From contig CAMLIZ010000023.1 of assembly GCA_946480245.1 (NCBI GenBank), positions 1 through 42,863 on the forward strand: a stretch of 42,863 bases of DNA, in the 5' to 3' direction. This DNA is from an uncultured Pseudomonadota bacterium (lineage in GTDB: Bacteria; Pseudomonadota; Gammaproteobacteria; Burkholderiales; Burkholderiaceae). Below the pieces are notes generated by a model. That model did not search any database and had not been told where the DNA came from. It worked only from the letters and a program-made list of their open reading frames with translations. Position numbers and translations under genes: made by a program. Each line of letters opens with the position of its first letter. Within the stretch, counting starts at the first letter, position 1. This document shows positions 26,401-35,309 of the stretch, piece after piece.

Positions 26401-27624
26401 ATGAACGAACTTTCGATGGTGTGGGACGCTGCGATCCAGTGGCTGGCGCAGGGCGTGACCGATGCGGCGTGGTGGCAGGTCCTGCTGTACACCCTGGTCA
26501 CCACGCACATTACGATCGCCGCAGTCACGATCTTCCTGCACCGTTCGCAAGCCCACCGCGCGCTCGACCTGCACCCGATTCCGGCGCACTTCTTCCGCCT
26601 GTGGCTGTGGCTGGGCACCGGCATGGTCACCAAGGAGTGGGTGGCCATCCACCGCAAGCACCACGCCAAGTGCGAGACCGAGGACGACCCGCACAGCCCG
26701 CAGACCCGCGGCATCAAGACGGTGCTGCTGACGGGCAGCGAGCTGTACCGCAGCGAAGCCAAGAACCAGGAAACGCTGGCCAAGTTCGGCCACAACACGC
26801 CGAACGACTGGATCGAGCGCAACCTGTACAGCCGCTACACCTGGCAGGGTGTGGGCCTCACGCTGATCCTCGACCTGCTGCTGTTCGGCGGCATCGGCCT
26901 CACGGTGTGGGCCGTGCAGATGCTGTGGATCCCGATCACCGCGGCGGGCATCATCAACGGCATCGGCCACTGGTGGGGCTACCGCAATTTCGAGGCGGCC
27001 GACGCCAGTACCAACGTGTCCCCGTGGGGCATCATCATCGGCGGCGAAGAGCTGCACAACAACCACCACACCTATCCGACCAGCGCCAAGCTGTCGGTCA
27101 AGCCTTACGAGTTCGACATCGGCTGGATGTACATCCGGGGTCTCGAGATGCTGGGGCTGGCCACCGTGCGCAAGACGCCGCCGATGCTCAAGCTGGGCAG
27201 CGTGAAGCCGGTGGCCGACGACAAGACCCTGGAGGCGCTGATCGCCAACCGCTACGAGGTGATGGCGCGCTACGCCAAGGAAATGCGCCGCGTCTGCAAG
27301 GCCGAACTGGTGCATCTGCAGGAGCAGGGCGCCAAGAACAGCGCCAAGTGGGCCGAGCTGCGCCTGGCCAAGCGCTGGTTGCACCGCGATGACGACAAGA
27401 TCCCCACCGGCCTGAAGCCGCAGATGGCCAACGCGCTGCAGCACAGCCCCAAGCTGGCCAAGCTCGTGCTGATGCGCGAGGAGCTGCGTCAGCTCTGGAC
27501 GCGCACCAATGTGTCGGCCGACCAGCTGGTGCACGACCTGCAGGCGTGGTGCAAGAAGGCCGAGGAGAGCGGCATTGCCGCGCTGCAGGAGTTCTCGTTG
27601 AAGCTACGGGCTGCGCACGCCTGA
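26401..27624 (+). CDS. Membrane fatty-acid desaturase (delta-9 type)
   Basis: Introduces a double bond in acyl chains using a di-iron centre at the membrane. It has 407 residues. The three histidine boxes are complete: H47RSQAH52, H84RKHH88 and H219NNHH223, spaced as in acyl-CoA/acyl-lipid desaturases. Hydrophobic pairs lie at about 24-45 and 150-185. Beyond about residue 255 is a 150-residue charged helical tail (Lys/Glu/Leu-rich) that is absent from minimal desaturases; I believe similarly long forms exist in pseudomonads. The ATG at 26401 follows a non-coding leader with TACAAT at 26361-26366, but I found no fitting -35. A strong hairpin terminator follows the gene. Confidence 0.9.
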   Translation: MNELSMVWDAAIQWLAQGVTDAAWWQVLLYTLVTTHITIAAVTIFLHRSQAHRALDLHPIPAHFFRLWLWLGTGMVTKEWVAIHRKHHAKCETEDDPHSPQTRGIKTVLLTGSELYRSEAKNQETLAKFGHNTPNDWIERNLYSRYTWQGVGLTLILDLLLFGGIGLTVWAVQMLWIPITAAGIINGIGHWWGYRNFEAADASTNVSPWGIIIGGEELHNNHHTYPTSAKLSVKPYEFDIGWMYIRGLEMLGLATVRKTPPMLKLGSVKPVADDKTLEALIANRYEVMARYAKEMRRVCKAELVHLQEQGAKNSAKWAELRLAKRWLHRDDDKIPTGLKPQMANALQHSPKLAKLVLMREELRQLWTRTNVSADQLVHDLQAWCKKAEESGIAALQEFSLKLRAAHA

Positions 27625-27644
27625 CGCTGCGCACTCCCGAAGAA

Positions 27645-27671
27645 AAGGGCCTGCATCGCAGGCCCTTCTTC
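27645..27671. terminator. Bidirectional intrinsic terminator
   Basis: A perfect 10-bp stem, AAGGGCCTGC (27645-27654) with GCAGGCCCTT (27658-27667), has a 3-base loop, followed by CTTC on the plus strand and TTTTCTTC on the minus strand. It sits between two convergent genes (desaturase and DUF1841) and can serve both. Confidence 0.85.
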
Positions 27672-27679
27672 ATGTGCGC

Positions 27680-28111
27680 TCAGCGCGTGGCGCGGCGGCG
27701 TACGCACTCCAGGTAGGCGTGCCCGTCGGGCGGCAGGCCGCTGCGCTGCGAGGCCCACACCATCTCGCCCAGGCACTCCATCACTTCGTGATGGGCTTCG
27801 TGCAGCGAACCGCGGCGCGCGGCGAGCAATTCCACCGCCTGCTTGATGCCGCGTGGCTGGTCGATCGCCACCTGTTCCTGGATCGTCAGGTGCATCGACA
27901 GGTGCAGGAACGGATTGGCCTGGCCGCCTTCCACCGTGTACTGCGCGGCCAGTGCCGCATCCACATCGGACAGCGTGCCGTGGTATTCGGGGTGCTGCGC
28001 GATCCAGTCGGCCGCGAGGGCTTCCATCGGAGTGAGCGGCATGCCTTGCTGCTGCTTGGCGTGCGCCTCGCAGAAGAAGCGCCGCACGTCGGTCTGGTTG
28101 GGAGCGAACAT
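27680..28111 (-). CDS. DUF1841 family protein
   Basis: It has 143 residues, without signal peptide or membrane segment, so it is cytoplasmic. It matches the DUF1841 family typical of beta- and gammaproteobacteria: MFAPNQTDVRRFFCEAH at the start, HLSMHLTIQEQV in the middle, and HEVMECLGEMVWASQRSGLPPD near the end. The repeated His/Glu spacing (HLSMHLTIQEQ, HEAHHEVMECL) might hold a metal, but no activity is known. It lies 36 bases downstream of the KefC-type gene on the same strand, so it may be the tail of that operon. Confidence 0.85.
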   Translation of the reverse strand: MFAPNQTDVRRFFCEAHAKQQQGMPLTPMEALAADWIAQHPEYHGTLSDVDAALAAQYTVEGGQANPFLHLSMHLTIQEQVAIDQPRGIKQAVELLAARRGSLHEAHHEVMECLGEMVWASQRSGLPPDGHAYLECVRRRATR

Positions 28112-28147
28112 CGCCCGATTGTCGGTCCGGCGGCAGGGCCCGTGCGC

Positions 28148-29995
28148 CTATTCGGCGCCGGGCTCGCCCTCGGCCGCGGGCACATGCCAGCCACCGCGTG
28201 AACCGCGTTCGGCGGCCTCGGCACGCTCCTGCGCCCACAGCTGCTCGAGCTGCTGCCGGCCTTCCTTGGACATCGCGATCAGCTTGGCCTCATCGCGAAA
28301 GTGCGGCGCCATCTGCTCGAGCTGGTCGATGCTGTGGCGGCGAAAGCGCAAGGCCTGCTGGCGCGCCGCGTGCGGTTGCCAGCCCATGCGCTCGAGCACG
28401 CTGCGCCCGCTCATCAGCGCGGAGTCCAGCGTCTCGCGCTCGATCATCGTCAGCCCGAGTTCGCGCAAGCGGTAGTAGTGGCGCACGTTGCGCGCCCGCG
28501 CCACCAGTTGCAGCTGCGGAAAGTGCTCGCGTGCCAGGCGGGCCAGTGCCACGCTCTGCTCGATATCGTCGATCGCAATCACGAGCACCCGGGCCTGGCC
28601 CGCACCGGCGGTGCGCAGCAGGTCCAGCCGGGTGGCATCGCCGTAGAACACGCGCCAGCCGAAACGCCGCACCGCCTCCACCTGCTCCGCATCGTGCTCC
28701 AGCACGGTGGCGTGCAGCCCGTTGGCGAACAGCAGGCGGCCGATGATCTGCCCGTAGCGGCCGAAGCCGGCGATGATCACCGGCGCATGCTGCGGCTCGC
28801 TCAGCTCGGGCAGCTTGCGAGCGGGCCCGTGGCGCGCCAGCCGGGGCACCAGCCAGCGGTCGGATGCCAGCAGCAGCAGCGGCGTCAGCAGCATCGACAG
28901 CGCCACCGCCGCCACCAACAGCGACGACACCGGTGCGTCGATCACGCCGGCCTGCGCCGCGCCCTGGAACACCACGAAACCGAACTCGCCGCCCTGCGCC
29001 AACAGGATGTTGAACACCGGCCGCTCGGCGGCCGGCAGTTGCATGCCGCGCGCCATGGCCCAAAGCACCAGCGCCTTCAGCGCCACGAAGCCGAGCACGA
29101 TGGCGGCCACGAGAAGCGGGCGTTGCAGGACGACCGCGAAGTCGATGCTCATGCCCACGGCGATGAAGAACAGTCCCAGCAGCAGGCCCTTGAAAGGTTC
29201 CAGGTCGGTTTCGAGCTCGCGCCGGTACTCGCTCTCGGCCAAGAGCACGCCGGCGAGGAAGGCGCCCAGCGCCATCGACAGGCCCACCGCCTGCATCAAG
29301 GCCGCGGTGGCCACCACCAGCAGCAGCGCGGCGGCCGTGAAGATCTCCGGCGTGCGGCTGCGCGCGATCCAGCGCAGCGCCGGCCGCAGCAGCAGTCGTC
29401 CGCCGAGCACGATGGCAGCGATCACGGCGGCGGCCTTCAGCGCACCGCTCCAGCCCTGCCCCGGATGCGCGCTGGTGGCTCCACCCAGCATCGGCACCAG
29501 CGCCAGCACGGGGATGGCGGCGATGTCCTGCAGCAGGGCAACGCTCAGCACGCCCTGGCCGGCGCTGGTGGCCATCAGGTTGCGCTCGTTCAGCACGCCC
29601 AGGCCGATGGCGGTGGACGACATCGCCAGCCCTAGCCCGGCCACCAGCCCCAGGCGCCAGGGCAGGCCGCAGCCGACCGCCACGGCCAGCATCAGCAGCG
29701 CCGAGCCCAGCAACTGCGCGCTGCCCCAGCCGAAGATCGGGCGCCGCATCGCCCACAGGCGCCGCGGCTCCAGTTCCAGGCCCACGAGAAACAACATCAG
29801 CACGACGCCGAATTCGGCGAAGTGCAGCATCTCTGCCGGGTCGGTAACGAGCCGCAGACCGGCCGGGCCGATGACGATGCCGGCGGCGAGGTAGCCGATG
29901 ATCGAGCCCAGCCCGAGCAGGCGTGCCAGCGGCACCGCCAGCACGGCAGCGGCCAGGTAGACCAGGCTGGTGATGATCCAGGGTGTGTGCGTCAT
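28148..29995 (-). CDS. KefC-type potassium/proton antiporter
   Basis: Monovalent cation:proton antiporter 2 protein, expected to export K+ and acidify the cytoplasm during electrophile stress. It has 615 residues: about 12 membrane helices up to residue 380 (GSIIGYLAAGIVIGP, VLMLFLVGLELEPRRLW, QGGEFGFVVFQGA), then an RCK/KTN nucleotide-binding domain from about 405 (VIIAGFGRYGQIIGRLL) with a Rossmann glycine motif, and a charged tail. The ATG at 29995 overlaps the stop of the KefF-like gene (ATGA), linking the channel to its usual quinone-reductase partner. It could be KefB or KefC; the sequence alone does not settle which. Confidence 0.92.
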   Translation of the reverse strand: MTHTPWIITSLVYLAAAVLAVPLARLLGLGSIIGYLAAGIVIGPAGLRLVTDPAEMLHFAEFGVVLMLFLVGLELEPRRLWAMRRPIFGWGSAQLLGSALLMLAVAVGCGLPWRLGLVAGLGLAMSSTAIGLGVLNERNLMATSAGQGVLSVALLQDIAAIPVLALVPMLGGATSAHPGQGWSGALKAAAVIAAIVLGGRLLLRPALRWIARSRTPEIFTAAALLLVVATAALMQAVGLSMALGAFLAGVLLAESEYRRELETDLEPFKGLLLGLFFIAVGMSIDFAVVLQRPLLVAAIVLGFVALKALVLWAMARGMQLPAAERPVFNILLAQGGEFGFVVFQGAAQAGVIDAPVSSLLVAAVALSMLLTPLLLLASDRWLVPRLARHGPARKLPELSEPQHAPVIIAGFGRYGQIIGRLLFANGLHATVLEHDAEQVEAVRRFGWRVFYGDATRLDLLRTAGAGQARVLVIAIDDIEQSVALARLAREHFPQLQLVARARNVRHYYRLRELGLTMIERETLDSALMSGRSVLERMGWQPHAARQQALRFRRHSIDQLEQMAPHFRDEAKLIAMSKEGRQQLEQLWAQERAEAAERGSRGGWHVPAAEGEPGAE

Positions 29996-30597
29996 GTGCC
30001 GGGGCGCTCGTCGGGCGCCACCTCGCAGGCCACGCATTCGGGCAGGTCCTGCAGCTCGGGCCAGTCCGGGTAGCTGGCGACCCGCTGCACGAACACCTGG
30101 GCCTGTTCCGCCAGGGCCGCATCGCTCACACGGTGCGCGCCATGCAGCACCAGCGGCGGCAGGAAGCGCATGCCGCAGAGGTTGGCGGTCTGCTCGTAGG
30201 GTGGCAGGAAGGCATCGAAGAAGTAGCGGTTGCGTCCGTCCGGCCGGTACGAAGCCTCCGGTCCCCCGGTGGAGGTGACGAGCCACAGGTCCTTGCCGCG
30301 AAGGGCGGTGCCGCCCGGGCCGTAGGCCCAGCCGAAGCCCAGCACCTCGTCGACCCACAGCTTCATGAGCGGCGGCATCGAATACCACTGGATCGGGTGC
30401 TGCCATACCACGAGCTGCGCCTCGGCGAGCGCCGCGCGTTCGGCCGCCACGTCGATCAGGTAGTCGGGGTACAGCGCGTACAGGTCGCGCCGCGCCACAC
30501 CGGGCAGCGCGGCTTGCACCAGCGCCGCGCCGAGTGCGCGGTGCACATGAGAACGGCCCAGGTCCGGATGGGCGCCGAGAACGAGGGTGTGGGCCAT
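29992..30597 (-). CDS. KefF-like NAD(P)H oxidoreductase
   Basis: Flavodoxin-fold quinone reductase, in enteric bacteria the ancillary subunit needed for full KefC activity. It has 201 residues. Family motifs are LVLGAHPDLGRSHVHRAL (phosphate/FMN loop), the central VVWQHPIQWYSMPPLMKLW and the STGGPEASY segment. The ATG at 30597 is used; a TTG two codons upstream is possible. Neither has a strong ribosome site. The stop overlaps the antiporter ATG. No glutathione-responsive element can be recognised in the 99-base divergent gap to the ParA gene. Confidence 0.88.
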   Translation of the reverse strand: MAHTLVLGAHPDLGRSHVHRALGAALVQAALPGVARRDLYALYPDYLIDVAAERAALAEAQLVVWQHPIQWYSMPPLMKLWVDEVLGFGWAYGPGGTALRGKDLWLVTSTGGPEASYRPDGRNRYFFDAFLPPYEQTANLCGMRFLPPLVLHGAHRVSDAALAEQAQVFVQRVASYPDWPELQDLPECVACEVAPDERPGT

Positions 30598-30696
30598 CGG
30601 CAAGGGGATAAGCGGGTGCTCGCTTGGGTTTGCCCGGCCTCGGGCTCCGCACGGCGGGCGCTACCATACCCCGAAACTCATGCAAACGGAGGCGGC

Positions 30697-31314
30697 ATGC
30701 CGGTCATCGTGGTGGCCAATCCGAAAGGGGGGGTGGGGAAGAGCACGTTGGCCACCAACCTGGCCGGCGCACTGGCGCGGCAAGGGCATTCGGTGATGCT
30801 GGGCGACGTGGACCGCCAGCAGTCGTCGCGCCAGTGGCTGCAGCTGCGGCCCGGCCACCTGCCCGAGATCCGCGGCTGGGACCTGAAGGAGGACGGTCTC
30901 GTCCGTCCGCCCAAAGGCACCACGCATGTGGTGCTGGACACGCCCGCCGGGCTACACGGCAAGCGGCTGGACGAGGTGATGAAGCTGGCCGACAAGGTGA
31001 TCGTGCCGCTGCAGCCGAGCCTGTTCGACATCCAGGCCACACACGCCTTCGTGCAGGAGCTGATGGCGCATCGCCACAGCAGCCGCGTGCAGGTGGGCGT
31101 GGTGGGCATGCGGGTGCGCGACCACACGATCGCCGTCGACCAGCTGCGCCATTTCCTCGACACGCTGAAGGTGCCGGTGCTGGGCTTCCTGCGCGACACG
31201 CAGAACTACGTGCATCTGGCCGCCCGCGGCCTCACCTTGTGGGACGTGGCAGCGAGTCGCGTGGAGCGCGACCTGCCGCAATGGGATTCGATACTGAAGT
31301 GGATCGACACGTGA
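30697..31314 (+). CDS. Orphan ParA-family ATPase
   Basis: Deviant-Walker P-loop ATPase of the ParA/MinD class. It has 205 residues with Walker A ANPKGGVGKST (8-18) carrying the signature Lys, and Walker B VVLDTPAG. The A-prime motif reads GDVDRQQSS where chromosomal ParA usually has DxDPQ. There is no N-terminal DNA-binding domain and no parB or parS-like sequence nearby, so it is unlikely to segregate the chromosome; small ParA-like ATPases also position protein clusters. AACGGAGGCGGC before the ATG contains the ribosome site. Its last four bases overlap the MaoC gene start (GTGA), so the two are co-translated. Confidence 0.85.
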   Translation: MPVIVVANPKGGVGKSTLATNLAGALARQGHSVMLGDVDRQQSSRQWLQLRPGHLPEIRGWDLKEDGLVRPPKGTTHVVLDTPAGLHGKRLDEVMKLADKVIVPLQPSLFDIQATHAFVQELMAHRHSSRVQVGVVGMRVRDHTIAVDQLRHFLDTLKVPVLGFLRDTQNYVHLAARGLTLWDVAASRVERDLPQWDSILKWIDT

Positions 31315-31763
31315 AGCGTTTCAACCGGCTGGAAGACCTGAAGGCATTGGTGGGGCATTCGCTGGGCACCAGCGAGTGGATCGCGGTGGACCAGCGCCGC
31401 ATCGAGCTGTTTGCCGATGCCACTGAAGACCATCAATGGATCCACGTCGATCCGCAGCGGGCGGCGCAGGGCCCGTTCCGCACGACCATCGCGCACGGCT
31501 TCCTCACGCTGAGCCTGCTGCCGCGCATGTTCGAGACCGGGTTCGAGGTGGCCGACAGCCGCATGGGCGTCAACTACGGGCTCAACCGCGTGCGCTTCCC
31601 GTCGCCGGTGCCGTCGGGCAGTCGTGTGCGCGGGCACTTCAAGCTGCTGTCGTACGAGGCGATCGATGGCGGTGCGCAGCTCACGGTGGAAGTGACGGTG
31701 GAGGCCGATGGCGCCGCCAAGCCGGTGTGCGTGGCGGAATCGGTGACGCGGCGCTACGTGTGA
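31311..31763 (+). CDS. MaoC-family (R)-specific enoyl-CoA hydratase
   Basis: Hot-dog-fold hydratase. It has 150 residues. The hydratase-2 motif is clear: FADATEDHQWIHVD with D40 and H45 as the catalytic pair, followed by GPFRTTIAHGFLTLSLLP. This is the NodN/PhaJ-like single-domain form acting on enoyl-CoA, in beta-oxidation or in feeding PHA synthesis. The start is GTG at 31311, inside the ParA stop (GTGA); no better ATG exists. The pairing with a ParA ATPase has no obvious metabolic logic. Hairpin sequences follow the gene. Confidence 0.9.
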   Translation: MKRFNRLEDLKALVGHSLGTSEWIAVDQRRIELFADATEDHQWIHVDPQRAAQGPFRTTIAHGFLTLSLLPRMFETGFEVADSRMGVNYGLNRVRFPSPVPSGSRVRGHFKLLSYEAIDGGAQLTVEVTVEADGAAKPVCVAESVTRRYV

Positions 31764-31772
31764 CTCCCGTCA

Positions 31773-31812
31773 CCCCCTTAAGGGGGAGCCGAGGCCAAAG
31801 ACGCCTCGTTTA
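31773..31812 (+). terminator. Tandem hairpins, probable terminator
   Basis: A 14-base perfect palindrome, CCCCCTTAAGGGGG (31773-31786), is followed directly by a second hairpin, CGAGGC (31790-31795) with GCCTCG (31803-31808), and then TTTA. The second hairpin plus T-run looks like an intrinsic terminator for the ParA-MaoC transcript. The first could be a separate fold or a protein site. Confidence 0.6.
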
Positions 31813-31882
31813 GGATCGATCGCTCTACTGCATCGAGATCCGGGGGCACTGACCTCCGGGCCGTTCCTACCGAGAGGGTTCC

Positions 31883-32587
31883 ATGAAAGTACTGCTGGTC
31901 GATGACCATCCGCTGATCCTGGCCGCCTTGCAGACCGTGATCCAGCAACTGGCCGATGGCGTGAACGTCGTAGGCGCGGGCAGCGCGCGAGAGGCGCGCG
32001 AGAAGCTCGCCGGCGACCCCGACTTCGACATGGTGCTGCTGGATCTGCAGCTCGGCGACGCCAACGGCTTCGACGTGCTGGCCGAGCTGCGCGAAACCTA
32101 TCCGGCGGTGCCGGTGGTCGTGGTGTCCGCGAGCGACCGCGCCAGCGACGTGATCCGCTCGATCGACATGGGCGCCATGGGCTTCGTGCCCAAGCGCGCC
32201 TCCAACGACACGCTGTTCGAAGCGCTTCGGCTGGTGATGTCCGGCGGCATCTACGTGCCGCCGATGACGCTGGGCGGCACGCCGGCACCGGCGGCCCAGC
32301 CGCCGGAGATGATGCGCCATGTCGAGAGCTACCAGACCGTGGGTACGCTGGAGTCGCTGGGCCTTACCACGCGCCAGCACGATGTGCTGCTGCTGCTGTT
32401 GCAGGGCAAGCCCAACAAGCACATCGCGCGCGAGCTGGGCCTGTCGGTGGAGACCATCAAGGACCATGTTGCGGCCGTGCTGCGCGCGCTCGGCGTCAAC
32501 TCCCGCACCCAGGCGGTGCTGGCGGTGAGCCAGATGCTGCAGCAGCAACCCGCCGGGGTCGCCGGCCTGCGCTCGCCCGAACCCTGA
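31883..32587 (+). CDS. LuxR/NarL-family response regulator
   Basis: It has 234 residues. The receiver domain (about 1-120) has acidic DDH at 7-9, phosphoacceptor D54 in VLLDLQLGDANG, VVSAS and the Lys in FVPKRA. The C-terminal LuxR helix-turn-helix is at about 155-215 (LTTRQHDVLLLLLQGKPNKHIARELGLSVETIKDHV). A GAGAGG ribosome site lies upstream. The hybrid kinase gene follows after 31 bases on the same strand and is the likely phosphate donor. The regulated genes are unknown; no obvious target operator is visible next to it. Confidence 0.92.
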   Translation: MKVLLVDDHPLILAALQTVIQQLADGVNVVGAGSAREAREKLAGDPDFDMVLLDLQLGDANGFDVLAELRETYPAVPVVVVSASDRASDVIRSIDMGAMGFVPKRASNDTLFEALRLVMSGGIYVPPMTLGGTPAPAAQPPEMMRHVESYQTVGTLESLGLTTRQHDVLLLLLQGKPNKHIARELGLSVETIKDHVAAVLRALGVNSRTQAVLAVSQMLQQQPAGVAGLRSPEP

Positions 32588-32618
32588 AGTCGCCGATGCG
32601 GATGCGGCCTTGCCCGTC

Positions 32619-34460
32619 ATGACCGAGACTGCTGCGTCTCCCGCACCGCCGCCGGCCGGCGGCTGGCGCTGGGTGGGAATGTCCGGCGAGGAGGGCGGCA
32701 GCGACGCCGACCAGGTGCGCGCGCTGTACCAGCAGACGGCCGTGTCGCTGGCGGTCAACTTCACCGGCGCGATGATCCTGCTCGGGCTGTTCTACGCGCT
32801 GGTCGGCCGGCGCGAGGTGCTGCCCTGGCTGGCCGGGTTTGCCGTGGTATGGGTGTACCGGCTGGTCGTGCTGCGCGCCTATCGTGCCGCCGGGGCCAGG
32901 CGCGACACGAACGCCTCCGTGTGGCGCCGGCGCTGGAACCTCGGCACGCTGGCCTCCGGTGCCATGTGGGGCCTGTCGGTGTGGCTGCTGTATGGCGACA
33001 GCGACTCCGAGCTGCGCATCGCGTTGCTGCTGATCGTCTACGGCTACTGCGTCGGCTCGATCCCGCTGCTGGCGTCCCAGGGCCGCGTGTTCCTTGCCTT
33101 CAATGCGCTGTGCTTCCTACCGACGCTGGTGCGCGTGGCCACCGCGCCGGGCAGCTACAGCCTGTCGGTGGCGGCGGTCATGCTGGTCAACTTCGGCATG
33201 ATGGCGGCGCTCGGGCGGGGCTACCGGCGCGCGTTCCAGCGCGTGGTGGACCTGAAGGTGCGGGCGGACCAGCTGCTGGCTCAACTGCGCCACGAGAAGG
33301 CGGCGGCCGACGCGGCACGGCGCGAGGCCGAGGTGGCCAACCGCGCCAAGACGCAGTTCTTCGCGGCTGCCAGTCACGACCTGCGGCAGCCGCTGCACGC
33401 GCTGGGCCTGTTCGCCGAAGCGCTGCGCTCGCGCAGCCACAACGAGGAGGTGGCGCACCTGGTCAACAGCATCAACTCGTCGGTCGACGCGCTGGAGGGC
33501 CTGTTCTGCGAGCTGATGGACATCAGCAAGATCGACACCGGCGGTGTCGAGGCCCGGCCGCAGCACTTCAACCTCGAAGAGATGTTCCGCAAGCTGCGCC
33601 TGCATTTCGAGCCCACGGCATTCGAGAAGGGGCTGGACCTGCGTTTTCGCGGCGGGCGGCACAACGCTTATGCCGATCCGATCCTTGTCGAGCGGGTGCT
33701 GCGCAACCTGCTGTCCAACGCGATCCGCTACACCAACGACGGCGGCGTGCTGGTGAGCGCGCGCCGTCGCGGCGACCGGCTGCTGCTGCAGGTGTGGGAC
33801 AGCGGCGTCGGCATCCGGCCGGCCGACCAGGAGCGCATCTTCGAGGAGTTCTTCCAGGCGCGCGACCCGGCGCTGGCGGTGCAGCCGCAGGAGCGCAAAG
33901 GCCTGGGGCTCGGGCTGGCCATCGTGCAACGGCTGTCGCGCCTGATGGAAGCGCCGCTGCAGTTGCGCTCGCGCCCCGGCCACGGCAGCGTGTTCACGCT
34001 CGACCTCCCGCTGGGCCGCGCACCGCGTGCGGAGGAAGCGGGCATGCCGATGCGGCGTTCGCTCGGCCTGACGCTGCAAGATCGCCTGGTGATCGTGGTG
34101 GAGGACGACCCCGCGGTGCGTAGCGGGCTGGAGGTGCTGCTCAAGGGCTGGGGTGCGTCGGTGCACAGCTTCGAGGACGTCGCCTCCTGCCTCACCTGGG
34201 CCCTCACCGGGGCGGACGCGCGGCGGCCGCCCGACCTCGTGATCGCCGACTACCGGCTGCGCGATGGGCAGACCGGGCTGGAGGCGGTGCTGGCGCTGCG
34301 CGACCATTTCCGCTCGCCGCTGCCGGCCATCGTGGTGACCGGCAGCACGATGAGCACGCACGAGCGCCAGGCGCTGGAGTACGACTTCCACCTGCTGGTC
34401 AAGCCGGTGGTGCCGAACAAGCTGCGCTCGATGATCGGCTTCAAGCTCGGCATGCGCTGA
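32619..34460 (+). CDS. Hybrid sensor histidine kinase
   Basis: It has 613 residues with six predicted membrane helices between about 43 and 199 and almost no periplasmic loops, so the signal is probably sensed within the membrane. A coiled linker (about 205-243) leads to the H-box with H253 in AAASHDLRQPLHALGLF, an N-box (RNLLSNAIRYTND), G-boxes (DSGVGI, GLGLGLAIV) and a C-terminal receiver (about 488-605) with D544 in LVIADYRLRDG. No Hpt domain is present, so relay to the adjacent LuxR-type regulator needs either direct transfer or an Hpt elsewhere. ATG at 32619 is preferred; a TTG at 32610 would add three residues. Confidence 0.9.
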   Translation: MTETAASPAPPPAGGWRWVGMSGEEGGSDADQVRALYQQTAVSLAVNFTGAMILLGLFYALVGRREVLPWLAGFAVVWVYRLVVLRAYRAAGARRDTNASVWRRRWNLGTLASGAMWGLSVWLLYGDSDSELRIALLLIVYGYCVGSIPLLASQGRVFLAFNALCFLPTLVRVATAPGSYSLSVAAVMLVNFGMMAALGRGYRRAFQRVVDLKVRADQLLAQLRHEKAAADAARREAEVANRAKTQFFAAASHDLRQPLHALGLFAEALRSRSHNEEVAHLVNSINSSVDALEGLFCELMDISKIDTGGVEARPQHFNLEEMFRKLRLHFEPTAFEKGLDLRFRGGRHNAYADPILVERVLRNLLSNAIRYTNDGGVLVSARRRGDRLLLQVWDSGVGIRPADQERIFEEFFQARDPALAVQPQERKGLGLGLAIVQRLSRLMEAPLQLRSRPGHGSVFTLDLPLGRAPRAEEAGMPMRRSLGLTLQDRLVIVVEDDPAVRSGLEVLLKGWGASVHSFEDVASCLTWALTGADARRPPDLVIADYRLRDGQTGLEAVLALRDHFRSPLPAIVVTGSTMSTHERQALEYDFHLLVKPVVPNKLRSMIGFKLGMR

Positions 34461-34472
34461 GCCGCGCGGTCC

Positions 34473-35309
<837 letters not shown>

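Noticed and set aside
30697..31763. Chromosome or plasmid partition system around the ParA gene
   Set aside because: No parB gene and no parS-like TGTTTCACGTGAAACA sequence nearby; the neighbour is a metabolic hydratase.
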